Origin: Levilactobacillus mulengensis
Lineage (GTDB): Bacteria > Bacillota > Bacilli > Lactobacillales > Lactobacillaceae
NCBI RefSeq assembly: GCF_003946045.1
Contig: NZ_RHNW01000003.1
Span: 1 to 64,000, forward strand
Direction of reading: 5' to 3'
Length of the DNA: 64,000 nt
The notes beneath the pieces are model-generated. The model was not told the DNA's origin and searched no databases. It saw only the letters and a program-made list of their open reading frames with translations. Within the stretch, counting starts at the first letter, position 1. Each line of letters begins with the position of its first letter. Of the stretch, positions 1 to 7,021 are shown piece by piece. The position numbers and the translations under genes were made by a program.

Positions 1-790
1 GCATAAAATCTAATTTAAGTTGCTCCAGTTCAAGTATCCCAAGGGCTGAAGCCTATTTGAGTACTTTCAACCTTTAGTTATATTAATAATTTGGCCTGTA
101 TTTAAAGGTGAAGCCATACAATCAACTATTTCAAATTGGTTAATCTTAGGAATTGGAGTTTTTGGAACATTACGCAGTTTAGCAAAATCTCCCCAAAAAG
201 GTGCATAGGAATACACACCCAAGGTTAACTTTCTATGCACATAATCAGTTTTCTTAAACGATTTTATTCTCGTCACCAACATTGATATTAATCGAACGGG
301 AAAAGCTCAGGTATCGACATTCAAGTTTACTGTGTTGTCAATTGGCCATGATATATTTGCACTAGCTCACTTGCTCAGCTTGATTTCGTTTTAATTGAAA
401 TTTATTATGATTGTTTCATTAAAAACGTTTGATGATTGTTACGTTACTGCTTATTCCAAGCCGTCCCCAGACTATTCGAGACTGTTGACGCAGGTCTGCT
501 GTTCTGCTGTTGTTGTGGGTCAGTGCCTTTGCATTCACAAAGGCGAACGTGGAATTTTGTTGAAAATTCAATATCCACAAAGTGACCGCCTGATCGTACA
601 GCACAATTAAATTGTCTCATTGGTTATTAAACACGGGATTGTCAGTAGCTCAAGAAACATCCAATACCTAAGCTGTTACATGAATAATACCGGAGAAACT
701 AGTTTTGTTGACTGAATGACGATAAAATGGGTGGATTAGTTGCAAAATCAACCAATTTACGGTTAGCAATCTCTGAATAATTTGTCGCAC
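1..790. other. AT-rich left edge, no confident gene
   Basis: This stretch is clearly lower in G+C than what follows. Two open frames of 71 codons exist (67-282 on minus, 395-610 on plus, the latter from a TTG). Neither has a convincing ribosome binding site and neither product is recognised. The region may be a decayed gene or the edge of an element lying mostly to the left of the window. Confidence 0.4.
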
Positions 791-894
791 AAAAAAACAG
801 TCTCGCGTTCTACTCGAGACTGCTTGTGGTGAGGTGCGGCGACCTTCGGAATGCTTGCGCACCGATCGCGTACCCCCACCGTGGTTTGGCACCA
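791..894 (-). ncRNA. Putative independent small RNA, about 100 nt
   Basis: On the minus strand a promoter (TTGACT, 17 bp, GATACT at 928-900) is followed within about 6 nt by a compact structured sequence and then by an intrinsic terminator whose perfect 8-bp stem (CAGTCTCG/CGAGACTG, 798-805 with 815-822) is followed by seven T residues. The 5' GTGGTG can pair with CACCAC at 826-831, closing the RNA into one domain. No Shine-Dalgarno plus start codon with a sensible frame is seen, so it is called as RNA. It lacks the GGAAGG-type tetraloop region of 4.5S/SRP RNA and is too short for 6S, RNase P or tmRNA. Its function is unknown. Confidence 0.6.
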
Positions 895-899
895 CGAGT

Positions 900-928
900 A
901 GTATCGCACGTGGTTGCGGGTGAGTCAA
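900..928 (-). promoter_or_regulatory. Sigma-A promoter of the small RNA
   Basis: The minus-strand -35 TTGACT lies at 928-923 and the -10 GATACT at 905-900, with a 17-bp spacer. The match to the vegetative consensus is strong and no gene start follows it. Confidence 0.65.
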
Positions 929-943
929 GCGAAAATTTATCGC

Positions 944-959
944 TGTTTCACGTGGAACA
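944..959. other. parS site (ParB/Spo0J binding)
   Basis: The 16-mer reads TGTTCCACGTGAAACA on the minus strand, which is the consensus parS of Bacillus subtilis Spo0J. It lies between the deoC stop and the small-RNA promoter. Three more sites occur in this window at 6353, 36435 and 46208. Confidence 0.85.
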
Positions 960-968
960 TTTGCCAGC

Positions 969-1622
969 TTAAGCCTTACCGATAACCTTTAAGCCAGAGC
1001 TAGTCCCCAGACGAGAAGCGCCGGCGTCAATCATGGCTTCGGCTTCTTCCTTAGAGTGCACACCACCGGAGGCCTTGACCTTGATGCGGTCGCCCACGGC
1101 CTTCTTCATTAAGACAACGTCCTTAACGCTGGCGCCACGGGTCGAGAAGCCGGTTGAGGTCTTCACAAATTCGGCCCCGGCGTTGGCAACCAGTTCGGAC
1201 GCCTGCATAATCTCTTCGTCGCTCAGCAGGGCCGTTTCGATGATCACTTTGGCCAGCTTGTGGTGGGAGTGAGCGGCGTCGATGACGGCCTTGAGGTCCG
1301 CGGTGACGGCATCCAAATGGCCACTCTTGAATTCACCAATGTTCATGACCACGTCAATTTCGTCGACGCCATCTTGAACGGCCTGTAAGACTTCGGCGAC
1401 CTTGATGGCCGTGGTGTTCGCGCCCAGAGGGAACCCAATCACCGTGTCCGTATTGACGTCGGTGTCGGCCAATTGCTTGTGGGCGTAAGCGACCCAGTAG
1501 GGATTGATCATGACGGAGCGGAAGTTGTTTTCCTTGGCCTCGCGAACGATGCGGTCAATGTCGGTTTGGGTGGCTTCGGGTGCCAGTAAGGTGTGGTCGA
1601 TAGTGCGATTTAAATTTTCCAT
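969..1622 (-). CDS. deoC: Deoxyribose-phosphate aldolase
   Basis: The 217-residue product cleaves 2-deoxyribose-5-phosphate to glyceraldehyde-3-phosphate and acetaldehyde, the last step of deoxynucleoside catabolism in the cytoplasm. The class I aldolase barrel is complete. The strand EFVKTSTGFS carries a conserved lysine near residue 154 and KVKASGG carries a second near 183, the two lysines of the active site. Length is normal for the family. The gene has its own promoter and an AGAGGA ribosome binding site, and is divergent from the SorC-type regulator at 1775. No deoB, deoD or pdp lies beside it, so it is a stand-alone unit here. Confidence 0.96.
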   Translation of the reverse strand: MENLNRTIDHTLLAPEATQTDIDRIVREAKENNFRSVMINPYWVAYAHKQLADTDVNTDTVIGFPLGANTTAIKVAEVLQAVQDGVDEIDVVMNIGEFKSGHLDAVTADLKAVIDAAHSHHKLAKVIIETALLSDEEIMQASELVANAGAEFVKTSTGFSTRGASVKDVVLMKKAVGDRIKVKASGGVHSKEEAEAMIDAGASRLGTSSGLKVIGKA

Positions 1623-1662
1623 GTGAATGTCCTCTTTTCGTGTTTGTCTAATTGACAGTCTT

Positions 1663-1725
1663 AATCTAACACGTTTTCTTACAAATGTAAAATACTATTT
1701 TTAACAAATGTAAAGTGTGGTAAAA
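1663..1725. promoter_or_regulatory. deoC/deoR divergent promoter with repeated operator
   Basis: The motif TTACAAATGTAAA at 1679-1691 recurs as TTAACAAATGTAAA at 1701-1714, with starts 22 bp apart and aligned cores 24 bp apart. The minus-strand deoC promoter (TTTACA 1691-1686, 17 bp, TAGATT 1668-1663) overlaps the first copy. A plus-strand -10 TAAAAT for the regulator is at 1721-1726. The repeats are probably the binding site of the adjacent regulator; this is inferred from position. Confidence 0.55.
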
Positions 1726-1774
1726 TGAAGACAAGCATTTAGTCCGGTCAAAACAACTATCAGGAGGCACCCAC

Positions 1775-2719
1775 ATGGCATTGTCTAAGAAACAAATCGA
1801 ACGGCTCATCGCAATCAGCCGGTACTACTATCAGGATGATCTCAGTCAACAGGAGATTGCCCAGAAGATGAACCTGTCGCGGCCAACGGTGTCCAAGTCG
1901 CTTCAGCTAGCCCGCGAGAATCAGATTGTCACCATTAAGATTCAGGACCCGTTTGAAAATACCGCGGTTATCCGCGAGCAGCTTCAGGAAAAGTATCACC
2001 TGAAGGATGTGGTGATTGCCGAGCAGGCCAACTACGATGAACAGGGCATCTTGGAACAACTCGGTGCCGTGACGGCGGATTATTTGGACCGCATCGTGAC
2101 GGACGGCGTCACCATCGGCATTAACTGGGGGCGGACCATGGAGGCCGTGGCCAATCACCTACACCCGAGCCACAACCGCGACGTGCAGCTGGTGCAGCTC
2201 AAGGGGAGCGTGACCAACTCCAGCGAAACCAACTATTCCGCGGACATTACGCAGAAATTTAACCAGGCCTTTCACACGCAGGCGAGCCTCCTGCCGCTAC
2301 CCATTATCTTTGGCGATGCACAGGTCAAGCAGCTGGCGATGCAGGATCAATTTATCAGTCAGGTCGTCGCCAAGGGAAACGCCGCGGACATTGCGCTGTA
2401 TACGGTTGGCACGACGCGGCCAACCGCGATGCTGTTTCAGTCGGGCTACCTCGCTGCGGACCAGATTGCCCAGTTGCGCACCGATTCCGTGGGAGACGTG
2501 CTCTCCCACTACATCACGGCCGACGGGGCGTTGGCGGCGCCGGACCTGGATGCTCGGACGGTTGCCATCTCGCTGGATCAGTTGGCCAAGAAACGCTATG
2601 CCATTTTAATCGCGGGCGGTCAGGCCAAACTGCAGTCGATTCACGCCGCACTGGTCGGGGGTCACGCCAACGTGTTGATCGTGGATCAGGCGGTGGCGAA
2701 GTCCTTGCTGACACTGTAG
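1775..2719 (+). CDS. deoR: SorC/DeoR-type sugar-binding transcriptional regulator
   Basis: The 314-residue protein has an N-terminal helix-turn-helix (QQEIAQKMNLSRPTVSKSLQ, about residues 25-44) and a C-terminal SorC sugar-phosphate-binding domain in which GVTIGINWGRTM is the typical effector-binding loop. The family binds phosphosugars and represses catabolic operons. B. subtilis DeoR, which senses deoxyribose-5-phosphate, belongs to this family, and the divergent position to deoC supports that role here. The ribosome binding site CAGGAGG precedes the ATG. An intrinsic terminator follows directly. Confidence 0.85.
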   Translation: MALSKKQIERLIAISRYYYQDDLSQQEIAQKMNLSRPTVSKSLQLARENQIVTIKIQDPFENTAVIREQLQEKYHLKDVVIAEQANYDEQGILEQLGAVTADYLDRIVTDGVTIGINWGRTMEAVANHLHPSHNRDVQLVQLKGSVTNSSETNYSADITQKFNQAFHTQASLLPLPIIFGDAQVKQLAMQDQFISQVVAKGNAADIALYTVGTTRPTAMLFQSGYLAADQIAQLRTDSVGDVLSHYITADGALAAPDLDARTVAISLDQLAKKRYAILIAGGQAKLQSIHAALVGGHANVLIVDQAVAKSLLTL

Positions 2720-2735
2720 AAATTAATTGGATAGT

Positions 2736-2777
2736 AAAATGGGTCACAACTTGGATTGCGGGTTGTGACCCATTTTT
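2736..2777 (+). terminator. Intrinsic terminator after deoR, bidirectional
   Basis: AAAATGGGTCACAAC and GTTGTGACCCATTTTT form a long stem with T runs on both strands. It separates deoR from the convergent exported-protein gene. Confidence 0.85.
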
Positions 2778-2799
2778 GTGGAGCGCTTAATTTTACAGA

Positions 2800-3222
2800 T
2801 TAACGTTTGAAAATCGTGGCGCCATAGGTTTCATTGCCCGTGTAATTACCGGCGAGGTTAGGCGTATGTTTTTGAACGATATCGAAATGTGACTTGCTAA
2901 AAATCTTGATTTTGACGCGTGCAGAATGCTTCTTGGCATAATGTAGGCGACCGTAGTAAGTGGTGGCGCTGCGCTTCTTTAACCCACTGAAGCGCCAGTG
3001 GTAGCGTAGGTTAGTCCCCTTGACCTTGATGGTGAAGTGATTCCCCTTGAACGTCGTTTTGTCGTGGAAGCCGCCTTGGCTGCCGTCGGTTAGGCGATAC
3101 CAGGTATGGCTGCGGATGGACCGAGGCAGCGTTGTACTTTTCGCGTTGGCCGTCGTGGGGATACCAAGCGGAGCGAGGGTGATGAGTGCAAGACCGGTGA
3201 CTGCTAGATGGGTTAGTTTCAT
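2800..3222 (-). CDS. Small exported protein, unknown function
   Basis: The 140-residue product starts with a typical signal peptide (MKLTHLAVTGLALITLAPLG, cleavage probably after TTANA near residue 27). The mature part is basic and rich in aromatic residues and contains the phrase LPRSIRSHTWYRL. The same P-x-x-(I/L)-R-x-x-W-(Y/Q)-R phrase occurs in the proteins at 3966 and 17066, so they look like distant paralogues of a lactobacillus-specific secreted family. No catalytic motif is visible and no function is proposed. The neighbour at 3237 is read in the same direction only 14 bp upstream. Confidence 0.75.
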   Translation of the reverse strand: MKLTHLAVTGLALITLAPLGIPTTANAKSTTLPRSIRSHTWYRLTDGSQGGFHDKTTFKGNHFTIKVKGTNLRYHWRFSGLKKRSATTYYGRLHYAKKHSARVKIKIFSKSHFDIVQKHTPNLAGNYTGNETYGATIFKR

Positions 3223-3236
3223 TTTTAAAAGGCTCC

Positions 3237-3746
3237 TTAAAAATTAGGATGATGATCAATGGTGTAGTGCCAGCCTTTATTATTCATATAGGTCGTGTAG
3301 GTCCAAACGTTGTAAGGTGCTTGACCGTAGCCACCATGATCGTTGGACGGGTCAAACTCTCCGAGGGTCCAGTGCTTATGGCCGTTGAGGTAGCGCCAAC
3401 TAGGCTTGATGTAGGTAACATCATCACTTTCACGGGCGCCAAATTCGTACCAACCATTATGATGGCGAACGTAGTAATACTTTGCAGCAATTTTACCATG
3501 TTTCCATTTGCCGTTACGTTTGGTTTTTGTGGCAAAATGAACGGTATGCTTGGTAAAGTGCAGACGTTCATAGCCCCATTTGCCGGTATAGGCATTTTGA
3601 TAAGAATACCAATACTTATGATTCCGGAGGGTCTTACTATTGGTGTAGAGCTTCGTCTTGGCGCTAGCGGTGGTGCTAGGCGTCAGCGCCACTAATCCCG
3701 TGAGAACGGCACTGATAGCTAGCGTTGAATAAACAATCTTTTTCAT
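3237..3746 (-). CDS. Small exported Tyr/His-rich protein, unknown function
   Basis: The start is the ATG at 3746, which follows AAAGGGG with correct spacing; a longer frame upstream has no such site. The 169-residue product has a signal peptide (MKKIVYSTLAISAVLTGLV with cleavage near TASA-KT) and a mature part full of Tyr, Trp, His and Lys, for example HKYWYSYQNAY and KYYYVRHHNGWYEFG. It probably forms a bicistronic unit with the exported protein at 2800. It resembles the other small secreted proteins here in composition, not in clear sequence. Function is unknown. Confidence 0.75.
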   Translation of the reverse strand: MKKIVYSTLAISAVLTGLVALTPSTTASAKTKLYTNSKTLRNHKYWYSYQNAYTGKWGYERLHFTKHTVHFATKTKRNGKWKHGKIAAKYYYVRHHNGWYEFGARESDDVTYIKPSWRYLNGHKHWTLGEFDPSNDHGGYGQAPYNVWTYTTYMNNKGWHYTIDHHPNF

Positions 3747-3965
3747 AATGAATCCCCTTTCATGTGTCTCCAGTATACGAGTGTGAGGAGGCGTTTCAAG
3801 GGTAGTTTGCACTAGAAATAAGCTGAGCTATAATCTAATATATAGCGAATTTATAAGTGCAAGTATAAGGAAATTTGTAAGCCATATCATTGTTATTTTC
3901 GTTGGCACTATGCTGTAATAGATTTGCTAGAAGCTCCAACAGGCATTCGGGGAGGTCGAGTGAAA

Positions 3966-4478
3966 ATGAAGGCAAAGTGGTTAGTCATCTTAGCAATTAT
4001 CTGTTCCATGGTGGTCGGACTAGGGGTTGTCACATCAAGGGAACACGCCCGCGCAGCCAAGCCGCAACAGACGCTGCGGACGTTTCCACGAGCGTTACGC
4101 GGAACCTGGTACCGGTACGAGTATCACCGGTACCGGCGGATTCAGATATCCGCGCACAGTCTCAATGATGACGGCTTTAAGGCCGGGATTCACGCAAAGA
4201 AGTTGCCGCTGAAGATTTCCGCCGCACAACGCCGGGCCCATCCAACCTGGCTCATTGCCTATCCGGTGCGCTACCAGCACGGACGCTGGACGCGAGTGAC
4301 CGGCTGGAATACCTGGGACGGTCATGGCGGGTATTTCCGTCAAATCCAGCAGCGCATTGGCGGGAAGTGGCTGCCCCTCCTCGAGATACAGAGTGGGTCG
4401 CAGTTGAGGACGGATGGGGTCGCCTTTCAGAGCAAACGACTGGCCAAACGATATGCCAATTTAAAAATTAATAACTAA
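3966..4478 (+). CDS. Small exported protein, unknown function
   Basis: A GGGGAGG site at 3949-3955 serves either GTG at 3960 or ATG at 3966. The ATG gives 170 residues beginning MKAKWLVILAIICSMVVGLG, a signal peptide or anchor. The mature region contains FPRALRGTWYRYEYHRYRRI, matching the PKALRGNWQR phrase of the protein at 17066, and GHGGYFRQ, which recalls DHGGYGQ in the protein at 3237. It therefore belongs to the same loose family of secreted lactobacillus proteins. No enzymatic signature is seen. Confidence 0.7.
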   Translation: MKAKWLVILAIICSMVVGLGVVTSREHARAAKPQQTLRTFPRALRGTWYRYEYHRYRRIQISAHSLNDDGFKAGIHAKKLPLKISAAQRRAHPTWLIAYPVRYQHGRWTRVTGWNTWDGHGGYFRQIQQRIGGKWLPLLEIQSGSQLRTDGVAFQSKRLAKRYANLKINN

Positions 4479-4497
4479 TATTTTATTATTAATAATT

Positions 4498-4532
4498 AAA
4501 TGAGCCTGGAGAAAATTCCAGACTCATTTTTG
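4498..4532 (+). terminator. Intrinsic terminator, convergent genes
   Basis: AAATGAGCCTGGA pairs with TCCAGACTCATTTTT around a 6-nt loop. Confidence 0.8.
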
Positions 4533-4609
4533 ATGTTCTTATTTATATGACCGAAACGTACGACAAAAGGCAACTAGTTCCGCTTAAAACAGCTAACCGT
4601 CTTTTGTCC

Positions 4610-5368
4610 TTAATACCACCAACGCGGATAGGTCGGATCAGATGCACGCCAAACGGCATCTTCGCCAAACCAATCGTACGGCGAGGTTTCCAAGTAGATG
4701 GGCTGCCGGAAGAGTTTAATCAAGCCCCACATGAGAAACGGGAGGAACAAGATGAACGTGACCCGATCCCAGGTTGGCCCGGTTTTAACCGTTTTGACCT
4801 TGGCGATGTGCTTACTGATGAAGGGCTGGTAGCGGTTGAAGACGGCCATGGTCGAGGCCGCGGTGCCGACCTTGTTCGGTAGATGCCAGGTCAGAAAGGT
4901 CTTGTTGAGGTCGGAAACACTGTGATAGAGGTCCTCCGAGGGATAGATGATCGTATGCCAGCCGTTGTTCGGGTAGACCAAGATAAATGAAATGCGTTGT
5001 TGTAACCGTTGTTGCCGTTGGATGACGGCAATCTGATGGTCACCATCAGTCGTTTTGCCAGCTAACTGTTGCTGGGCTAAGCGGTGTAAAACGCGGTCGC
5101 CCAGCTCGTTGCCCGCGGTGTTAAAGGGGTCCTGGTAGTTGAATCCAGCGAGGGGCGTGCTGAGGTGGCTGTAGGTATAGACCCAAAGTTGCGGCTGATG
5201 GCGGGTCTGCGCCCACTGATGGTTGATCCGTTTAATCTCGGCTTTCTGCTGAGGAGACAACAGGTTGGCCTGGTCCCGCACAACCGGCGCCGCCTGGGCG
5301 GTCAGTAGCCCGCAGATTCCGGCAATGGCCGTGAACCAGATAATCAAACTTGTTTTTGCCTTACCCAT
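4610..5368 (-). CDS. TPM-domain membrane protein
   Basis: The 252-residue protein opens with a signal peptide or membrane anchor (residues 1-26), then VVRDQANLLSPQQKAEIKRI, the usual start of the TPM domain (YgcG/Psb32 family), and has a second membrane segment near residues 200-216 (VTFILFLPFLMWGLIKLF). TPM proteins are extracytoplasmic and poorly characterised; some are linked to protein quality control or phosphatase activity. The typical low-complexity Gly/Ser tail is absent and the C-terminus is Trp/Tyr rich. It is a single gene with its own ribosome binding site (AGAGGCGAG). Confidence 0.75.
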   Translation of the reverse strand: MGKAKTSLIIWFTAIAGICGLLTAQAAPVVRDQANLLSPQQKAEIKRINHQWAQTRHQPQLWVYTYSHLSTPLAGFNYQDPFNTAGNELGDRVLHRLAQQQLAGKTTDGDHQIAVIQRQQRLQQRISFILVYPNNGWHTIIYPSEDLYHSVSDLNKTFLTWHLPNKVGTAASTMAVFNRYQPFISKHIAKVKTVKTGPTWDRVTFILFLPFLMWGLIKLFRQPIYLETSPYDWFGEDAVWRASDPTYPRWWY

Positions 5369-5459
5369 CGTGCTCGCCTCTTTACTTATATGCCACCATT
5401 ATAGCATGGCGCCGGTGATGTATAATAGATAGGTGAGATTTTTTAGATGAGGTGAGTTT

Positions 5460-6350
5460 TTGAAGAAATTAGCACCCTTGTTCGTGGGGTTAGGCGCGGT
5501 GAGTTTTGGGATTCCAGCATCATTATTTAAAATTGCGGCTCGTGAAGGCGTGGTCAACGGACCACTCCTGTTCTGGTCGTTTCTAAGTGCCGTCATTATT
5601 TTAGGCGTGATTCACTTCGCGCGGCGGCAATGGCTGCGGTATCAGCACACCAATTGGAAACAGATTGGGCTGGTAATTGCGGCCGGTACAGCTTCCGGGT
5701 TCACCAATACGTTTTATATTCAGTCGTTAAAATTGATTCCGGTGGCGGCCGCGGCCGTCATGTTGATGCAGGCGGTCTGGTTGTCCGTGCTACTGGGCGC
5801 GGTGATCCACCGGCAATGGCCGTCACGGGTCCAGGTGCTGAGCATTGTCCTGGTTCTGATAGGGACGGTCTTGGCGGCGGGACTTTTCCCGATTACGCAG
5901 GCACTGTCCCCACTGGGGCTGTTCTTCAGTTTCCTAGCGGCGTGCGCGTACGCCTGCACCATGCAGTTCACGGCAAGCCTAGGCAATAACCTGGATGCCT
6001 TGAGCAAGACTTGGTTGCTCTGTATCGGGGCGTTCATTCTGATCTCCATCGTCTGGGGACCGCAGATTGTGACGGCCAAGGTGACCGGCAATACCATCTT
6101 CTGGGGTGTGTTGATTGCCCTATTCTCGATGGTCTTTCCACTGGTGGCCTACTCCATCTTCATGCCGTACTTGGAACTGGGTATCGGCCCAATCCTGTCA
6201 TCACTAGAATTGCCATCATCCATCACGGTGGCCTTCATCCTGTTGGGTGAGACGGTCGATTGGCCGCAAATCGTGGGGGTATTGGTCATCATCGGCGCGG
6301 TTATTTTACCAAATGTTTGGAGCATGCGGCGCCGAGGTCAAATCAATTAA
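5460..6350 (+). CDS. EamA/DMT-family transporter
   Basis: The 296-residue membrane protein has about ten hydrophobic segments in two repeats. The motif LELGIGPILSSLELPSSITVAFILLGE is the typical EamA end of the second half. The family contains exporters of amino acids, nucleosides or other metabolites, and the substrate cannot be read from sequence. Translation probably starts at TTG 5460, just after GATGAGGTGAG; a TATAAT lies at 5419-5424. It is monocistronic, with a parS site and then a terminator directly downstream. Confidence 0.85.
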   Translation: MKKLAPLFVGLGAVSFGIPASLFKIAAREGVVNGPLLFWSFLSAVIILGVIHFARRQWLRYQHTNWKQIGLVIAAGTASGFTNTFYIQSLKLIPVAAAAVMLMQAVWLSVLLGAVIHRQWPSRVQVLSIVLVLIGTVLAAGLFPITQALSPLGLFFSFLAACAYACTMQFTASLGNNLDALSKTWLLCIGAFILISIVWGPQIVTAKVTGNTIFWGVLIALFSMVFPLVAYSIFMPYLELGIGPILSSLELPSSITVAFILLGETVDWPQIVGVLVIIGAVILPNVWSMRRRGQIN

Positions 6351-6352
6351 AC

Positions 6353-6368
6353 TGTTTCACGTGAAACA
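6353..6368. other. parS site (ParB binding)
   Basis: TGTTTCACGTGAAACA is a perfect 16-bp palindrome and a consensus parS. It sits 3 bp after the stop of the EamA transporter gene and just before its terminator. Confidence 0.88.
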
Positions 6369-6402
6369 AAAGGTCGTCTGAATTTTTTCAGACGACCTTT
6401 TC
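6369..6402. terminator. Bidirectional terminator
   Basis: AAAGGTCGTCTGAA pairs with TTCAGACGACCTTTT around TTTT. It ends the EamA gene on the plus strand and the 43-codon peptide gene on the minus strand; the peptide stop codon lies inside the stem. Confidence 0.85.
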
Positions 6403-6519
6403 GTTTTGGCTCAAGTTGTTGGGACTAACCGTGGTCGTGGTCGTTCGGTGGGTCAGGACCACACTGGCCGTAGCGCCCAGAATCAAAATAGCGAGAATAA
6501 TCTTAAGGATTCGTTTCAT
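6388..6519 (-). CDS. Small membrane peptide (43 aa), unknown
   Basis: An ATG at 6519 follows AGAAGG at suitable spacing and opens a 43-codon frame. The product has a Lys/Arg start, one strong membrane helix (ILKIILAILILGATASVVL) and a polar Thr/Asn/Ser tail. The stop codon falls in the bidirectional terminator. This architecture suits a small membrane protein or a type I toxin-like peptide. A second peptide of similar layout is at 13529-13639, so the two flank the SMC operon. Function is unknown. Confidence 0.5.
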   Translation of the reverse strand: MKRILKIILAILILGATASVVLTHRTTTTTVSPNNLSQNEKVV

Positions 6520-7006
6520 GGGAGCAGGCCTTCTTTGGCAGTGAGTATACCACGAAATGGGGGTGCCGAGGGCGAGGGTGTCTGGTGAAAACTGATTGTG
6601 ACGGTCAATATTGGCTTATCTTCTCTGGAAATTTAGATGTAACGGGCAATGGGGGGTATCTGAAGCCCATTTACAAGGTAATAGTTAAGCCGAACAACCG
6701 CCTTAGTCAGTTATCACGGATAGGCTGTAGCATTGTTGCCAAATTGTGGTAACGTATCACGTTACTATCCGCGTCACGTCAATGATATAGCCACTAACTG
6801 GTAGCTGCACGTGGTGGTCAAAAGGGGCTCCTGTTATAGTTAAGACGTTGGCGAGCCCGACAAGCAAATGAGGGTAATCACCAACGGAAAAATGGCCTGC
6901 AGGCATTTTTCAAAAATAGTGTGTCCCAGAGCTGAACTTTGCTAGACGTGCGGCGTGGCGTCTCATATACTGGAATGAAACACCTAAAATTAAGGGGGTT
7001 ACCCAT
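6520..7006. other. Intergenic region upstream of the SMC operon
   Basis: No gene is supported. It contains a spaced inverted repeat GTAACG-TATCA-CGTTAC at 6749-6765, a terminator-like hairpin (GAAAAATG..CCTGCAGG..CATTTTTC) at 6886-6911, and the operon promoter at 6943-6971. The GTAAC arms recur in the leader hairpin at 6998-7017. Confidence 0.45.
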
Positions 7007-7021
7007 ATCGCGGTAACGTTG
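6943..7021 (+). promoter_or_regulatory. SMC operon promoter and leader hairpin over the start
   Basis: A -10 TATACT at 6966-6971 has a weak -35 TAGACG 17 bp upstream. The leader has a strong AAGGGGG (6992-6998), but the first usual start codon, TTG 7019, is 20 nt away. Between them GTTACC (6998-7003) and GGTAAC (7012-7017) can form a 6-bp hairpin that would bring the ribosome binding site next to the TTG. An ATC at 7007, in frame and at normal spacing, is the alternative start. Confidence 0.45.

Noticed and set aside
791-894. Small RNA as 4.5S/SRP RNA
   Set aside because: The conserved GGAAGG-containing apical loop and AGCAGC are absent.
668-928. 86-codon minus-strand frame over the small RNA
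   Set aside because: It contains the RNA promoter and terminator; composition is not protein-like and no start signal is present.
3249-3695. 148-codon plus-strand frame opposite the Tyr-rich exported protein
   Set aside because: Antisense frame with no start signal; the minus-strand gene has both signal peptide and ribosome binding site.
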